A DNA stretch of 64,000 nucleotides, taken from assembly GCA_029547145.1 (NCBI GenBank), contig JAKPPV010000024.1, positions 124,001 to 188,000 on the forward strand. The letters run 5' to 3'. The first letter of the stretch is position 1. Every line of letters begins with the position of its first letter. The notes beneath the pieces were generated by a model. That model saw nothing but the letters and a program-made list of their open reading frames with translations, did no database searches and was not told the DNA's origin. Shown in pieces: positions 54,326 through 62,891 of the stretch. Source of the stretch: Methanobacteriota archaeon. GTDB taxonomy: Archaea > Halobacteriota > Methanomicrobia > Methanomicrobiales > Methanospirillaceae. The position numbers and the translations under genes are program-made.

Positions 54326-54859
54326 ATGGCGCGACTGAAGGGGGGTCCGACACAGGAGGAGGTGCTTGCGGTCGCGCTCCAGAAACTCGAGCTCGGGCCG
54401 GACGACCGGGTACTCGACCTGGGGTGCGGTACCGGCAGTGTCTCGATCGCCGCGGCGGCACGGGTGGCGGAGGTCGTCGCCATCGACCGCCGACCGGAAG
54501 CGATCGCCCACGCGATGCAGCGGGCCGCAGAGGTGGAAGCAGGCAACATCCGGTTCGTCGAGGGAGAGGCGTCGAATCTTCTCCCCGCTCTCGGCCGTTT
54601 CGATGCCGCCTTCGTCGGGGGCAGTCGTGATCTCGACACACTCCTCGGGACTCTCGCCGACCGGGTGCGACGCCGGATCGTGGTGAATGCAGTGCTGGTG
54701 GAGACCCTGTCCACCGCCCTCTCCCGGATGAACTCTCTCGGGATCTTCGAGGAGGCCGTCCATGTCCAGTGTTCAAGGGCCGTCCCCCTCGCGGGGTCGG
54801 TCTTCTTCCGGCCCATCGATCCCGTCTATATTATCGTCGGGAGGGGACGATGCTCATAG
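54326..54859 (+). CDS. cbiT: Cobalt-precorrin-6B (C15)-methyltransferase, decarboxylating
   Basis: The 177-residue Rossmann methyltransferase starts with MARLKGGPTQEEVLAVALQKLELGPDDRVLDLGCGTGSVSI; the GxGxG-type SAM site and the G-G-P-T-Q N-terminus are the CbiT pattern. It methylates C15 and removes the C12 acetate carboxyl. It is separated from cobA by 26 A+T-rich bases containing AATTTTATC and overlaps cbiL by 10 bases. Confidence 0.94.
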   Translation: MARLKGGPTQEEVLAVALQKLELGPDDRVLDLGCGTGSVSIAAAARVAEVVAIDRRPEAIAHAMQRAAEVEAGNIRFVEGEASNLLPALGRFDAAFVGGSRDLDTLLGTLADRVRRRIVVNAVLVETLSTALSRMNSLGIFEEAVHVQCSRAVPLAGSVFFRPIDPVYIIVGRGRCS

Positions 54860-55461
54860 GACTCGGGCTCGGTCCGGGGAACCCCGACCTTCTGACACTC
54901 CGGGCGGTCAGGCTCCTGGAGTCGGCAGACGCAGTCTTCGTCCCAGGCAGGATCGCTTCTGCACTCGTCGCCCCTTGGCGCGATGCGGAGATCCTGGAGT
55001 TTCCGATGACCGATGACGAGGAGGAGATCAGGCGTTGCATGGCGCGGAATGCCGACCGAATCGCCGAGGCGGTGGGCGACGCCGACCGGCAGGTGGTGCT
55101 CGGCATTCTCGGAGACCCGAACTTCTACTCCACCTTCTCGAGGCTCTGTGCGGTCCTCTCCGAGCGCCATCCGGGGATCGCGTGGAGAACCGAACCGGGG
55201 ATCTCGTCGATCACTGCCTTCGCCTCGGCGGCAGGGGTCAGCCTCCAGGGTGGTTTCATCGTCTCCGATGGCCCCGAGCCAGAAGCCCGCATCCTCCTCA
55301 AGGTCCGCCATCCGCGCCGTACGGCCGAGGCGCTCCGTTCTGAAGGCTTCACCGAGTTCGTCCTCGTCGAGAGGATGTGTATGACAGGGATGCAGGTCTA
55401 CCGGAACGACGACCTCCCCGAGGAGTCCGAATACTTCTCGGTGCTCTTTGCGAGGCGGTGA
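54850..55461 (+). CDS. cbiL: Cobalt-factor II C20-methyltransferase
   Basis: The 203-residue methyltransferase has the tetrapyrrole methylase N-terminus GLGLGPGNPDLLTLRAVRLLESADAVFVPG and LGILGDPNFYSTFSRLC. The F-Y-S-T/S-F motif after G-D-P is the CbiL/CobI feature. The ATG at 54850 overlaps the end of cbiT; the frame reaches further upstream but that part lacks family sequence. Its TGATG overlaps the cbiF start. Confidence 0.93.
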   Translation: MLIGLGLGPGNPDLLTLRAVRLLESADAVFVPGRIASALVAPWRDAEILEFPMTDDEEEIRRCMARNADRIAEAVGDADRQVVLGILGDPNFYSTFSRLCAVLSERHPGIAWRTEPGISSITAFASAAGVSLQGGFIVSDGPEPEARILLKVRHPRRTAEALRSEGFTEFVLVERMCMTGMQVYRNDDLPEESEYFSVLFARR

Positions 55462-56177
55462 TGGAGACCGTATATTTCGTCGGAGCCGGTCCGGGAGATC
55501 CGGACCTGATCACGGTCCGGGGCATGCGCCTGCTCGAAGAGGCCGATCTGCTGATCTATGCCGGTTCCCTCGTCAACCCGGAACTCGTCGCGCGGAGCGG
55601 TGCGGCGGAAAAACTCAACTCTCACGGGATGTCGCTCGGCGAGCTGGTGGACGCGATGTATTCTGCCGCTCGCAGGGGGCGGCGGGTTGTCCGACTCCAT
55701 TCTGGAGATCCGGCCCTGTACGGCGCGATCGTCGAACAGATCGCCGATCTCGAGGCGCTCGGGGTCACGGTCGAGGTCGTTCCCGGGGTCTCGTCGATGT
55801 TCGGAGCTGCTGCGGTGCTCAGGACCCAGCTCACCCTCCGGGGCGTCTCGGAATCGGTGATCATCACCCGTCCGGCGGGTGCAACACTGGAGAGGGACGA
55901 GATCCCCGCCCTCTCCCGGATGGGCGCAACCATGGTGATCTTCCTAGGGACGGAGCATCTCGAGTCGATCACGGCAAGGCTCGAATGTCCCCCCAAGACG
56001 CCTGCCGCTGTCGTGTATCACGCAACCTGGCCGGACCAGCAGGTCATCATCGGAACTGTCGAGGACATCGCCCGGCAGGCACGGGACGCGGGTATCACCC
56101 GGACAGCACTGCTGATCGTCGGGGAGGTCGTGCGGTCCGCCGCAGCGGGATTCGAGCACTCGGTTCTCTACTCATGA
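55461..56177 (+). CDS. cbiF: Cobalt-precorrin-4 C11-methyltransferase
   Basis: The 238-residue enzyme has GAGPGDPDLITVRGMRLLEEADLLIYAGSLV, the HSGDPALYGAI loop, VSSMFGAAAVLRTQLTLRG and VIITRPAG, all diagnostic for CbiF/CobM. ATG 55461 sits in a TGATG overlap with cbiL. It also overlaps cbiG by four bases. Confidence 0.96.
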   Translation: METVYFVGAGPGDPDLITVRGMRLLEEADLLIYAGSLVNPELVARSGAAEKLNSHGMSLGELVDAMYSAARRGRRVVRLHSGDPALYGAIVEQIADLEALGVTVEVVPGVSSMFGAAAVLRTQLTLRGVSESVIITRPAGATLERDEIPALSRMGATMVIFLGTEHLESITARLECPPKTPAAVVYHATWPDQQVIIGTVEDIARQARDAGITRTALLIVGEVVRSAAAGFEHSVLYS

Positions 56178-57049
56178 CCCGCACCTGCGTCATTTCACTC
56201 CCACGCTTCATCGAACGAGCGGAGCGGATTGCAGGACCACTCGATGCCGAAGTCATGGCGTACTCCAGCGGAGTGTTCGCAGAGGTATGGGACCGTTTCG
56301 ATGGGATCGTTGCGCTGATGTCGGCCGGTATCGCCGTCAGGGGTATTGCACCCCTTCTCCGCAACAAGTGGGTCGATCCGGCCCTCATCGTCGTCACGCC
56401 GGACCTGAAGTATGCTGTACCGATCGTCGGCGGACACCATGGTGCAAACGGCCTCGCCCGTCGGCTCCAGGAGGCACTCGGCGTCGTTCCCGTTCTCTCG
56501 ACGGCGACCGAGTGTCTGGGGCGACCGTCGGTGGAGGGGATCGCCGATTCCCTCGGGCACGATATCGTGAACCGAGACTCAACGCGGATGGTGAACGCGG
56601 CGGAACTGGACGGCAGAGTCCCCACCTACCACGTGCGGGGTCCGGCGATCGTGGTCGCCGGTCCCGCCGTCTCGGTCCTGCTCCCGAAAGGAGAGTATGT
56701 CGTCGGCGTCGGGTGCCGCCGGGGTGTGGGGGCCGATGAGGTGGAGCAGGCGCTGCGTGCAGCGCTCACCACGGCCGGAATTACTCCGGACGAGGTCTTT
56801 GCCTATGCGACGACGGTGCAGAAACGTGAAGAGCCGGGTCTTGCCTCCGGTATTGCCCGCCTCGGAGGATCTCTCGTCCTGCTGGATGATGACACCCTCA
56901 ACCGGATCCCGGGATGCGGTCCGTCGAAGGCAGGGCTCATCGGGCTTGCAGGTGTCGCGGAACCGGCGGCCCTTGCGCTCGCCAGGAGACAGGAGTGGTG
57001 CATGAGAAAGACCGTATTCGGGAGGTTGACCATTGCCATCGCAAGGTAG
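56174..57049 (+). CDS. cbiG: Cobalt-precorrin-5A hydrolase
   Basis: CbiG opens the ring A delta-lactone and releases acetaldehyde. The 291-residue protein has a central domain (FDGIVALMSAGIAVRGIAPLL, VVGGHHGANGLAR) and the C-terminal CbiG core VVGVGCRRGVGADEVEQALR with ATTVQKREEPGL. The reading frame extends upstream over cbiF, but ATG 56174 overlapping the cbiF stop is the natural start. It overlaps cbiH by 17 bases. Confidence 0.94.
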   Translation: MTRTCVISLPRFIERAERIAGPLDAEVMAYSSGVFAEVWDRFDGIVALMSAGIAVRGIAPLLRNKWVDPALIVVTPDLKYAVPIVGGHHGANGLARRLQEALGVVPVLSTATECLGRPSVEGIADSLGHDIVNRDSTRMVNAAELDGRVPTYHVRGPAIVVAGPAVSVLLPKGEYVVGVGCRRGVGADEVEQALRAALTTAGITPDEVFAYATTVQKREEPGLASGIARLGGSLVLLDDDTLNRIPGCGPSKAGLIGLAGVAEPAALALARRQEWCMRKTVFGRLTIAIAR

Positions 57050-57800
57050 GCTCCTGATCGTCGGGATCGGCCCCGGTGCGATCGACCAGATGACCTGGAG
57101 GGCTCGTGCTGCCCTGAAAGAGGCCGAATGCATCATCGGCAACGACAGATACCTCGACCAGATCCGGCCCCTGATCCAGGACAAGGAGGTGATCGTGAGC
57201 CGGATGGGGGAGGAAGTGGACCGCGCGCGCCGCGCGGTCGGGCTTGCCCGGGAGAAGATCGTTGCGATGGTCTCCGGTGGCGATGCAGGGGTATACGGTA
57301 TGGCATCGATCGTCCTTGAGGTGATCGAACATGAACCCGAACCGGTTCCTTTCGAGGTGGTGCCCGGCGTCACTGCTGCGAACGGTGCGGCGGCATTGCT
57401 GGGATCACCCCTCTCGGGCGACTTCTGCGTCCTGAGCCTCTCTGACCTGCTCACACCCATCGAGGTGATCGAGAGGCGGCTCGATCTGGCATTCGCGATG
57501 GGTGTCCCGGTCGCCCTCTACAATCCGAAGAGCCGGGGGCGTCCGTATAACCTGGCGATCGCGATCGCGGCCGCCCGGCGGCAGCTTCCCGGCACCGTCC
57601 CGGTCGGTGTGGTCCGAAACGCATTTCGCCCGGGCGAACAGGTATTCGTAACCACGCTCGAATCGTTCGAGTCGATCGAGAACGAGGTCGACATGAGCGC
57701 CATCGTGATCGTCGGAAATGACGAGAGCCGTATCATCAGGAGGGAGAACGGTCATGGCATCATCACCCCGCGAGGGTACCACCGGAAATACGTATACTGA
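57033..57800 (+). CDS. cbiH: Cobalt-precorrin-3B C17-methyltransferase
   Basis: The 255-residue enzyme shows IVGIGPGAIDQMTWRARAALKEAECIIGNDRYLDQI, VSGGDAGVYGMASIVLEV and ALYNPKSRGRPYNL, typical for CbiH/CobJ. The start appears to be a TTG at 57033: GGAGGTTGA sits seven bases before it inside the end of cbiG, and no ATG or GTG gives a complete N-terminus. Last bases overlap cbiC. Confidence 0.94.
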   Translation: MPSQGRLLIVGIGPGAIDQMTWRARAALKEAECIIGNDRYLDQIRPLIQDKEVIVSRMGEEVDRARRAVGLAREKIVAMVSGGDAGVYGMASIVLEVIEHEPEPVPFEVVPGVTAANGAAALLGSPLSGDFCVLSLSDLLTPIEVIERRLDLAFAMGVPVALYNPKSRGRPYNLAIAIAAARRQLPGTVPVGVVRNAFRPGEQVFVTTLESFESIENEVDMSAIVIVGNDESRIIRRENGHGIITPRGYHRKYVY

Positions 57801-58410
57801 CCTGGGTGCGACGACGCCCGAGGCACTCTCGATCTCCAGGCGGAGCCGCGAATTCGCTCGCGCCGAGCTGGGAGACGCGACGCTCGAGGACCGGATCCGC
57901 CAGCGCTGTTCGATCGCAGTCGGCGACCTGGGTATGGCTGGCCTGCTCCGGTTCCGGAACGGTCCCGTCGAGGCCGGACTGGAGGCCCTCGAGGCGGGGG
58001 CACCGATCCTGGTCGATATCCGGATGGTGGAGGTCGGGATCCAGAAGAGGGGGCACGATTCACCGGTGATCTGTGCGCTCGATTACGGAGCAGAGCTCGC
58101 CGCCCGTGCGGGGATCACCCGCACCTCCGCGGGCTTCAGGGCACTCGAGGACCGCCTCGAGGGTGGAATCATCGTGATCGGGAACGCGCCTTCCGCCCTG
58201 CTGGTGGTCTGCGAGCAGATACGGATGGGCTGCCGGCCGGCGCTGGTGGTTGGGACACCCGTCGGGTTCGTGAACGCCGCGGAGTCCAAGGCGCTCCTGC
58301 GGACCCTCGGGGTCCCATCGATCTCCAACGAGGGGACCCGGGGCGGCACCCCCGTTGCCGTCGCGGCGATCAACGAGATCATCACGATCGGCGCCGAGCG
58401 GCGGGCATGA
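57754..58410 (+). CDS. cbiC: Cobalt-precorrin-8 methylmutase
   Basis: CbiC moves the methyl from C11 to C12. The 218-residue protein matches the family (TDLGATTPEALSISRRSREFA; VEAGLEALEAGAPILVDIRMVEVGI; LVVGTPVGFVNAAESKALL). In the segment where most CbiC/CobH enzymes have R-x-x-H-A-T-G-D with a catalytic histidine, this protein reads RQRCSIAVGD, with isoleucine at that site. The ATG at 57754 follows AGGAGGG; a GTG further upstream adds residues overlapping cbiH. It overlaps cbiD by four bases. Confidence 0.9.
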   Translation: MASSPREGTTGNTYTDLGATTPEALSISRRSREFARAELGDATLEDRIRQRCSIAVGDLGMAGLLRFRNGPVEAGLEALEAGAPILVDIRMVEVGIQKRGHDSPVICALDYGAELAARAGITRTSAGFRALEDRLEGGIIVIGNAPSALLVVCEQIRMGCRPALVVGTPVGFVNAAESKALLRTLGVPSISNEGTRGGTPVAVAAINEIITIGAERRA

Positions 58411-59408
58411 TCGATCCTGTCACCGGTTTTGTATACCCCGACCCCTGGGTGCAGGCGTGCACCTCGCCGGAGGCGCTGGACCTTGCCGCATCGGGACTCG
58501 GCGTCCTGACGGCGAACGGCACCGTCCTCCGCCGGGGCTTCACCACGGGCACCACGGCAGCGGCTGCAGCAAAGGCTGCTGTGCTCTCGCTCCGATCACC
58601 CTGCACGGGAGTGAGCCTCACCCTCCCCTGCGGGCTCGCGGTACGGGTTCTGGCCGAGGGTTCGGATGGATGCGGAACCTGCCGAAAGGATCCGGGAGAT
58701 TACCGGGATGACGTCACGGGAGGGATCCTGATCCGGGCCCGGGCAGTGATCGGTTCCGAAACGGTCGTGATCGCCGGCGATGGAATCGGGCGGTATACCC
58801 GCGACACTCCCCGGTTCCGAGCAGGTGATGCCGCGATCAGCGAGGTGGCCAGACGGTCGATCGAGCGGGCGGTCAAGGAGGCCTGCAGGGAGATCGGCGT
58901 CGAGGGGGCCCACGTGACCCTCGATCTCCCGGACGGAAGAGTGGTCGCCGAACGCACCCTCAACTCGCGTGTGGGCATCGTGGGCGGGATCTCGCTCCTG
59001 GGGACGACCGGACTGGTGGAGCCCTGGGACGATCATCTGGCAGAGTCGGTGACAGAACGGATCGGCCATGCCGACCGGGTCGTCCTCACCACCGGGCGGA
59101 TTGGACTCGCCCATGCACGGCGGAGGTACCCCGACTGGGAGGTGGTGCTGGTCGGCGGAAGGATCGGCGAAGGGCTGGCGGCAGTTCGGGGCGAGGCGGT
59201 CCTCTTCGGACTTCCCGCCCTGATCCTGAAACACCTCTGGCCCGGGATCCTCGAGAGATTCCGCTATCCGACGGTGGAGGAGCTGATGGTACGTCCCGAG
59301 GCGAAGGAGGCGATCGACCGGGCCTTCCGGGAGACAACCGCGAGGTATCCCGGTCTGCAGGTCGTGCTGATCGATCGAACCGGCCGGATCATCGCGGAGG
59401 GGCCATGA
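58407..59408 (+). CDS. cbiD: Cobalt-precorrin-5B C1-methyltransferase
   Basis: The 333-residue protein has the CbiD signature LRRGFTTGTTAAAAAKAA near residue 45, DVTGGILIRARA, GRYTRDTPRFRAGDAAIS and IVGGISLLGTTGLVEPW with the SAM-like site. It methylates C1 of the early-cobalt intermediate. Start and stop overlap cbiC and cbiE by four bases each. Confidence 0.95.
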   Translation: MIDPVTGFVYPDPWVQACTSPEALDLAASGLGVLTANGTVLRRGFTTGTTAAAAAKAAVLSLRSPCTGVSLTLPCGLAVRVLAEGSDGCGTCRKDPGDYRDDVTGGILIRARAVIGSETVVIAGDGIGRYTRDTPRFRAGDAAISEVARRSIERAVKEACREIGVEGAHVTLDLPDGRVVAERTLNSRVGIVGGISLLGTTGLVEPWDDHLAESVTERIGHADRVVLTTGRIGLAHARRRYPDWEVVLVGGRIGEGLAAVRGEAVLFGLPALILKHLWPGILERFRYPTVEELMVRPEAKEAIDRAFRETTARYPGLQVVLIDRTGRIIAEGP

Positions 59409-59986
59409 AGATCGTCGGGGTCGGATGCGGGCCCGGTATGATGACCGGGGAGGCGATCCGCGCAATAGGCGAGGCAGCAGAGGTTCATGGGTCGGCCCGT
59501 GCCATCGAACTCGCCTCCGAGGCGATCCGCCCCGGTTGCCCGGTTCACGAGATCACCGATTACCGGGCGCTCCGGACCCTCGATGACGGTGCCGTGGTCC
59601 TCTCAACCGGTGACCCGATGCTCTCGGGACTGGGGTACCTGCCCGGGGAGATCGTGCCCGGGATCTCGTCGCTCCAGGTGGCCCTCGCGCGCCTTCACCT
59701 CCCATGGACACGGGTGGTGGTGGTATCTGCCCACGGACGGGATCATGCAGCCGCCTGTGCGGAGGCGGGCGCCGAGGTGGCGAGAGGAAGGATCGTCTTT
59801 CTGCTCGCCGATCCCACCTTCGCTGTGGACCGTCTCGCCGGAGTTCTCGGAGCTGACTCTCCGGGAGCCCGGATCGCCGTCTGCGAATCACTCGGGTATC
59901 CGGACGAGCGCATCCGTGTCGGCACCGTCGGCGACCCGCCGATCCCCTCCTCTCCCCTCTTCGTCGTCGTCGCGGGTATTTTTTAG
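59405..59986 (+). CDS. cbiE: Cobalt-precorrin-7 C5-methyltransferase
   Basis: The 193-residue protein has VGVGCGPGMMTGEAIRAIGEA, VLSTGDPMLSGLG, VPGISSLQVALARLHLPW and VVVSAHGRDHAAA, matching CbiE. It methylates C5 after CbiT acts at C15; in some species the two are fused as CobL/CbiET, here they are seven genes apart. Last gene of the operon; it ends in a T-rich GTATTTTTTAG and overlaps the convergent kinase gene by four bases. Confidence 0.94.
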   Translation: MKIVGVGCGPGMMTGEAIRAIGEAAEVHGSARAIELASEAIRPGCPVHEITDYRALRTLDDGAVVLSTGDPMLSGLGYLPGEIVPGISSLQVALARLHLPWTRVVVVSAHGRDHAAACAEAGAEVARGRIVFLLADPTFAVDRLAGVLGADSPGARIAVCESLGYPDERIRVGTVGDPPIPSSPLFVVVAGIF

Positions 59987-60912
59987 CGCAGGGAAAAGAC
60001 CTTCACCTCCTTAAGGAGGTGTTCGATCTCCTCCCGCCGGGCCAGTGCGGTCCCTTCCCGGAGCGTGGTTGCGGTCCCTGCTGCCACCGCCCAGCAGACG
60101 GCTTCGTGGTAGTGCATCCCCTTCGAAAGGGCGTGGATGAATCCCGCGACGGCTGAATCCCCTGCCCCGATGGTGTTTACCACCTCGACCTTCGGAGGTA
60201 CCGCATGGAGGGCCAGGTCACGTGTCGAGAGGACGATCCCATCGGGCCCCATCGAGGCGACGACGACCTCGACCCCTGCATCGAGTGGCATCTCGCTTGC
60301 CCGGAGGACGTCTTCGACCCCCTTCAGGGGACGTCCGACGAGGTTCGAGAGCTCGTGAACGTTCGGTTTAATCGCGAATGGCCGGGCCCGGATACCTCCG
60401 AGGAGGGCCTCGCCATCCGCGTCGAGGAGCACCCGGCAGCCGATCTCCCGTCCGATCTCGATGCACTTCCGGTACATGGCAGGCTTGATATTCGGGGGCA
60501 GGGACCCTCCGATCGTGAGATATTCCGGGTCGGAGAGGTTTCTGAGCTGACGGAGCAGGGTCATGATCGCCGATGGTTCGACCTCGGGTCCCTTCGAGTT
60601 GAGGAGCATCTGGCAGTCGGAGTTATGCTGTCGGATCACGATATTCGAGCGGGTGTCGCCCGCGATACGGATGAACGAGCAGTGCACTCCCTCACCGATG
60701 AGCAGGGCCTCGAGCTCATCGCCACGAAATCCTCCAACAAACCCGAGCGCGACGTTCGGAGTGCCGAGGGCAGTGAGCACCTTGGAGACACCGATCCCCT
60801 TCCCTCCTGGAAAACGATACTCCTCGACGATCCTGTTCGCCACGTCGCAACTGAGGCTGTCCACGTGGATCGTGCGATCGAGGGCCGGGTTCAGAGTGAG
60901 TGTATAGATCAT
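59983..60912 (-). CDS. PfkB-family sugar kinase, 1-phosphofructokinase type
   Basis: The 309-residue ribokinase-like enzyme opens MIYTLTLNPALDRTIHV, has FPGGKGIGVSKVLTALG for substrate binding, TIGGSLPP and the catalytic VNTIGAGDSAVAGFIHALSKG with the GAGD anion hole. The N-terminus and N-P-A-L-D motif are typical for the 1-phosphofructokinase/tagatose-6-phosphate kinase branch. The substrate in a methanogen is unclear. It is monocistronic, with AGGTGAT two bases before ATG, and overlaps cbiE convergently. Confidence 0.9.
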   Translation of the reverse strand: MIYTLTLNPALDRTIHVDSLSCDVANRIVEEYRFPGGKGIGVSKVLTALGTPNVALGFVGGFRGDELEALLIGEGVHCSFIRIAGDTRSNIVIRQHNSDCQMLLNSKGPEVEPSAIMTLLRQLRNLSDPEYLTIGGSLPPNIKPAMYRKCIEIGREIGCRVLLDADGEALLGGIRARPFAIKPNVHELSNLVGRPLKGVEDVLRASEMPLDAGVEVVVASMGPDGIVLSTRDLALHAVPPKVEVVNTIGAGDSAVAGFIHALSKGMHYHEAVCWAVAAGTATTLREGTALARREEIEHLLKEVKVFSLR

Positions 60913-61449
60913 ACATCACCTGCTCTTCTCAGGATGGTCAGGGATCGTTATCAGAGTTTCGACGAACGGGGCCAAACGATTGTGTCAGGGAGATCCTGGA
61001 CCTACCGGGGGGAGACTAAGCGGAATCCTGAGACGAACGACCCTGACACATGCCGAACCGGATGACCGGATAATTTTGGTGGTCACCTAGGTACCGCCAT
61101 CCGTGGATCTACAACGATCGTCGCGATGAGCCGATCGAAGAGAGCGGCACCCCGAAAATTCTCTCCGAACTCCCTTTCCAGAGGATGAGACCATTGAAAC
61201 TCCGAAATTCATCCGTGTTCTGCCAGGATGCCGACCGTCAGGGTGAAGGGAACTCCTGGATGTTGCCAGTACACCATGATGTCGAGGATGGATCTCTCCA
61301 CACTCTTCGTACTGGATATACCGACACAGGTTGATGTGGGTGCCTATCCAGCTCCATCCTCATTCCATATTTAAAGGTGGGCAGAATATCCGGATCATAA
61401 AAGAAAAGAAATATTTATCACCTACATCAAGGTGAAGACAGGACTGGGG
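60913..61449. other. Gene-free stretch with a 10-bp inverted repeat and rightward promoter
   Basis: No gene is supported. TGTGTCAGGG (60981-60990) and its exact reverse complement CCCTGACACA (61041-61050) enclose 50 bases with further pairing potential. AAATATTTATCA at 61410-61420 is a TATA box about 36 bases before the next ATG. Nothing else was recognised. Confidence 0.45.
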
Positions 61450-62184
61450 ATGAATATGACAGTTGAAACAGCTAGCCAACAGGGGATCGGAATAGCGGTG
61501 GATGGCGCGGGGAACGTTTTCATGCTGAACCCCGCGACGGGACGGATCGAAAAATATTCGTCCGATGGTTCCTTCGTCGCCCGCTGGGGGTTCGAGAGTC
61601 CCGGAGAGATCGAGCCGAAACGGTCGCTCGGTGTCTCGGTGGACGGTGCGGGAAACGTCTACCTGCTCGATGCAGAGACGGGCAGGATCCAGAAGTATTC
61701 GGCAGACGGCAGGCTCATTGGTGCCTGGGGATTTCTGGAACCGATTGAGAAACCTTCCGGTGCGACGTCGTCTGCAGGCAATCCCCCCACCGGGGGAGGC
61801 GAAACCGTGAAGGAGGCAGCTACCGCCGCGAAGGGTGCCGTCACCGACCTGGCCTCCGGGGGAGGCGAAACCGTGAAGGAAGCAGCTGCCGCCGCGAAGG
61901 GTGCCGTCACTGACCTGGCTTCCGGAGGAGGCGAAACCGCGAAGGAGGCAGCTGCAGCGGCAAAGGGTGCCGTCACTGACCTGGCCTCCGGAGGAGGCGA
62001 AACCGTGAAGGAGGCAGCTGCAGCGGCAAAGGGTGCCGCCTCGGGGATCATCGGAAAGGGGGTTGATGCCGCCAGGGGGGCCGGCGACTTCGCGAGCGCC
62101 CCTGGAGACGGGTTGAAACAACCGGTTGAACCGACGAAGGGCCAGCAGACCGAGAAGAAACGACCCTGGTGGAAGTTCTGGTAG
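61450..62184 (+). CDS. NHL-repeat protein with LEA-like 22-residue repeats
   Basis: The 244-residue protein starts with two NHL-type blades (GIGIAVDGAGNVFMLNPATG and SLGVSVDGAGNVYLLDAETG), then four near-identical 22-residue repeats of the type GGGETVKEAAAAAKGAVTDL between about residues 115 and 202, then a tail with FASAPGDGLKQPVE and the basic, aromatic end KRPWWKFW. The repeat has 11-residue periodicity of small and charged residues, as in LEA or apolipoprotein-like amphipathic helices. No signal peptide is seen. Function unknown. Start is ATG 61450 or 61456; a GTG at 61432 overlaps the AAGGTGAAG site. Confidence 0.75.
   Translation: MNMTVETASQQGIGIAVDGAGNVFMLNPATGRIEKYSSDGSFVARWGFESPGEIEPKRSLGVSVDGAGNVYLLDAETGRIQKYSADGRLIGAWGFLEPIEKPSGATSSAGNPPTGGGETVKEAATAAKGAVTDLASGGGETVKEAAAAAKGAVTDLASGGGETAKEAAAAAKGAVTDLASGGGETVKEAAAAAKGAASGIIGKGVDAARGAGDFASAPGDGLKQPVEPTKGQQTEKKRPWWKFW
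61792..62055 (+). repeat. Four tandem 66-bp repeats within the NHL/LEA-like gene
   Basis: The units begin at 61792, 61858, 61924 and 61990 and differ by a few bases. Third and fourth share GCAGCTGCAGCGGCAAAGG, which the first two replace by other codons, so the array has diverged mainly at silent positions after duplication. Confidence 0.85.
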
Positions 62185-62882
62185 GATCGAGCCCGGAAAA
62201 AAACCGATCAATCTTGGGAGAAATTTCGATCCCATCCTTTCGACGTACTCGTGTTCCGGTGGGGATGATGACCCGATCTCTTCTCTCACCCATCCATCCC
62301 GGGATGGCGGGCGGATCGATCCTCCTGTTTGCAGGCCCTCCGTGGAAGATGGAGCTCCGTCCCTGAGGGCGATACCGTTCACCGGATAACGAACGCTCTT
62401 GGGTTCATGCGTATTCCTGATCACCGGGGAGAGACCGATCGAGAGAAGATATGCTTTTTCTTCGAACAGAACCGCCGGCAGGTCGTCACGTGGAGCAGAT
62501 GCGACCGAACCAGGGGTCTTTTTCTCCTGTCCGGTGACGACGGGGGTCGATATGTCGCAGAACCGTCGTTCGGTATAATGATGATGGTGCGGGTCTCGGG
62601 TCTTCCCTCGTTGCGTTGGTCCGATCCTTGCGGCGATCGTCGGGTAGGTTGAGCGTCGCGATGCATCCCCCTCTCGTTGCAGGCAGGGTTAAGGGTGGAA
62701 CGGATGTCTGCCGAGTGTTCGGGCGATTCCGTGGTCGTGTGAAGAAGTTCAACCGTGCCGTTTCAGACCGGGAAATGATTCGGGAAAGGTGAAACGGGCG
62801 CCGGGTCTCTTCTTTGTCTGAAAGCCGGTTGCTGGCTGCCGACGGGAAGCAGGATAGAACCGGGTTGGATCGCCCGTCTCGG
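62185..62882. other. Gene-free stretch of about 700 bases
   Basis: Short open frames on both strands lack support. A run of seven A at 62199-62205 just after the NHL/LEA-like gene is U-rich on the minus strand only. No RNA gene was recognised. Confidence 0.4.
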
Positions 62883-62889
62883 AAAAAAA
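62883..62889 (-). terminator. U-rich terminator of the pyrophosphatase gene
   Basis: Seven T residues on the minus strand begin two bases after the stop codon of the pyrophosphatase gene. Confidence 0.5.
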
Positions 62890-62891
62890 GA

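Noticed and set aside
61792-62055. Tandem 66-bp repeats as a CRISPR array or minisatellite outside genes
   Set aside because: The units are contiguous without spacers, in frame, and encode 22-residue repeats.
62576-62583. ATGATGA as a C box of a C/D guide RNA
   Set aside because: No D box or matching C'/D' pair was found at suitable spacing.
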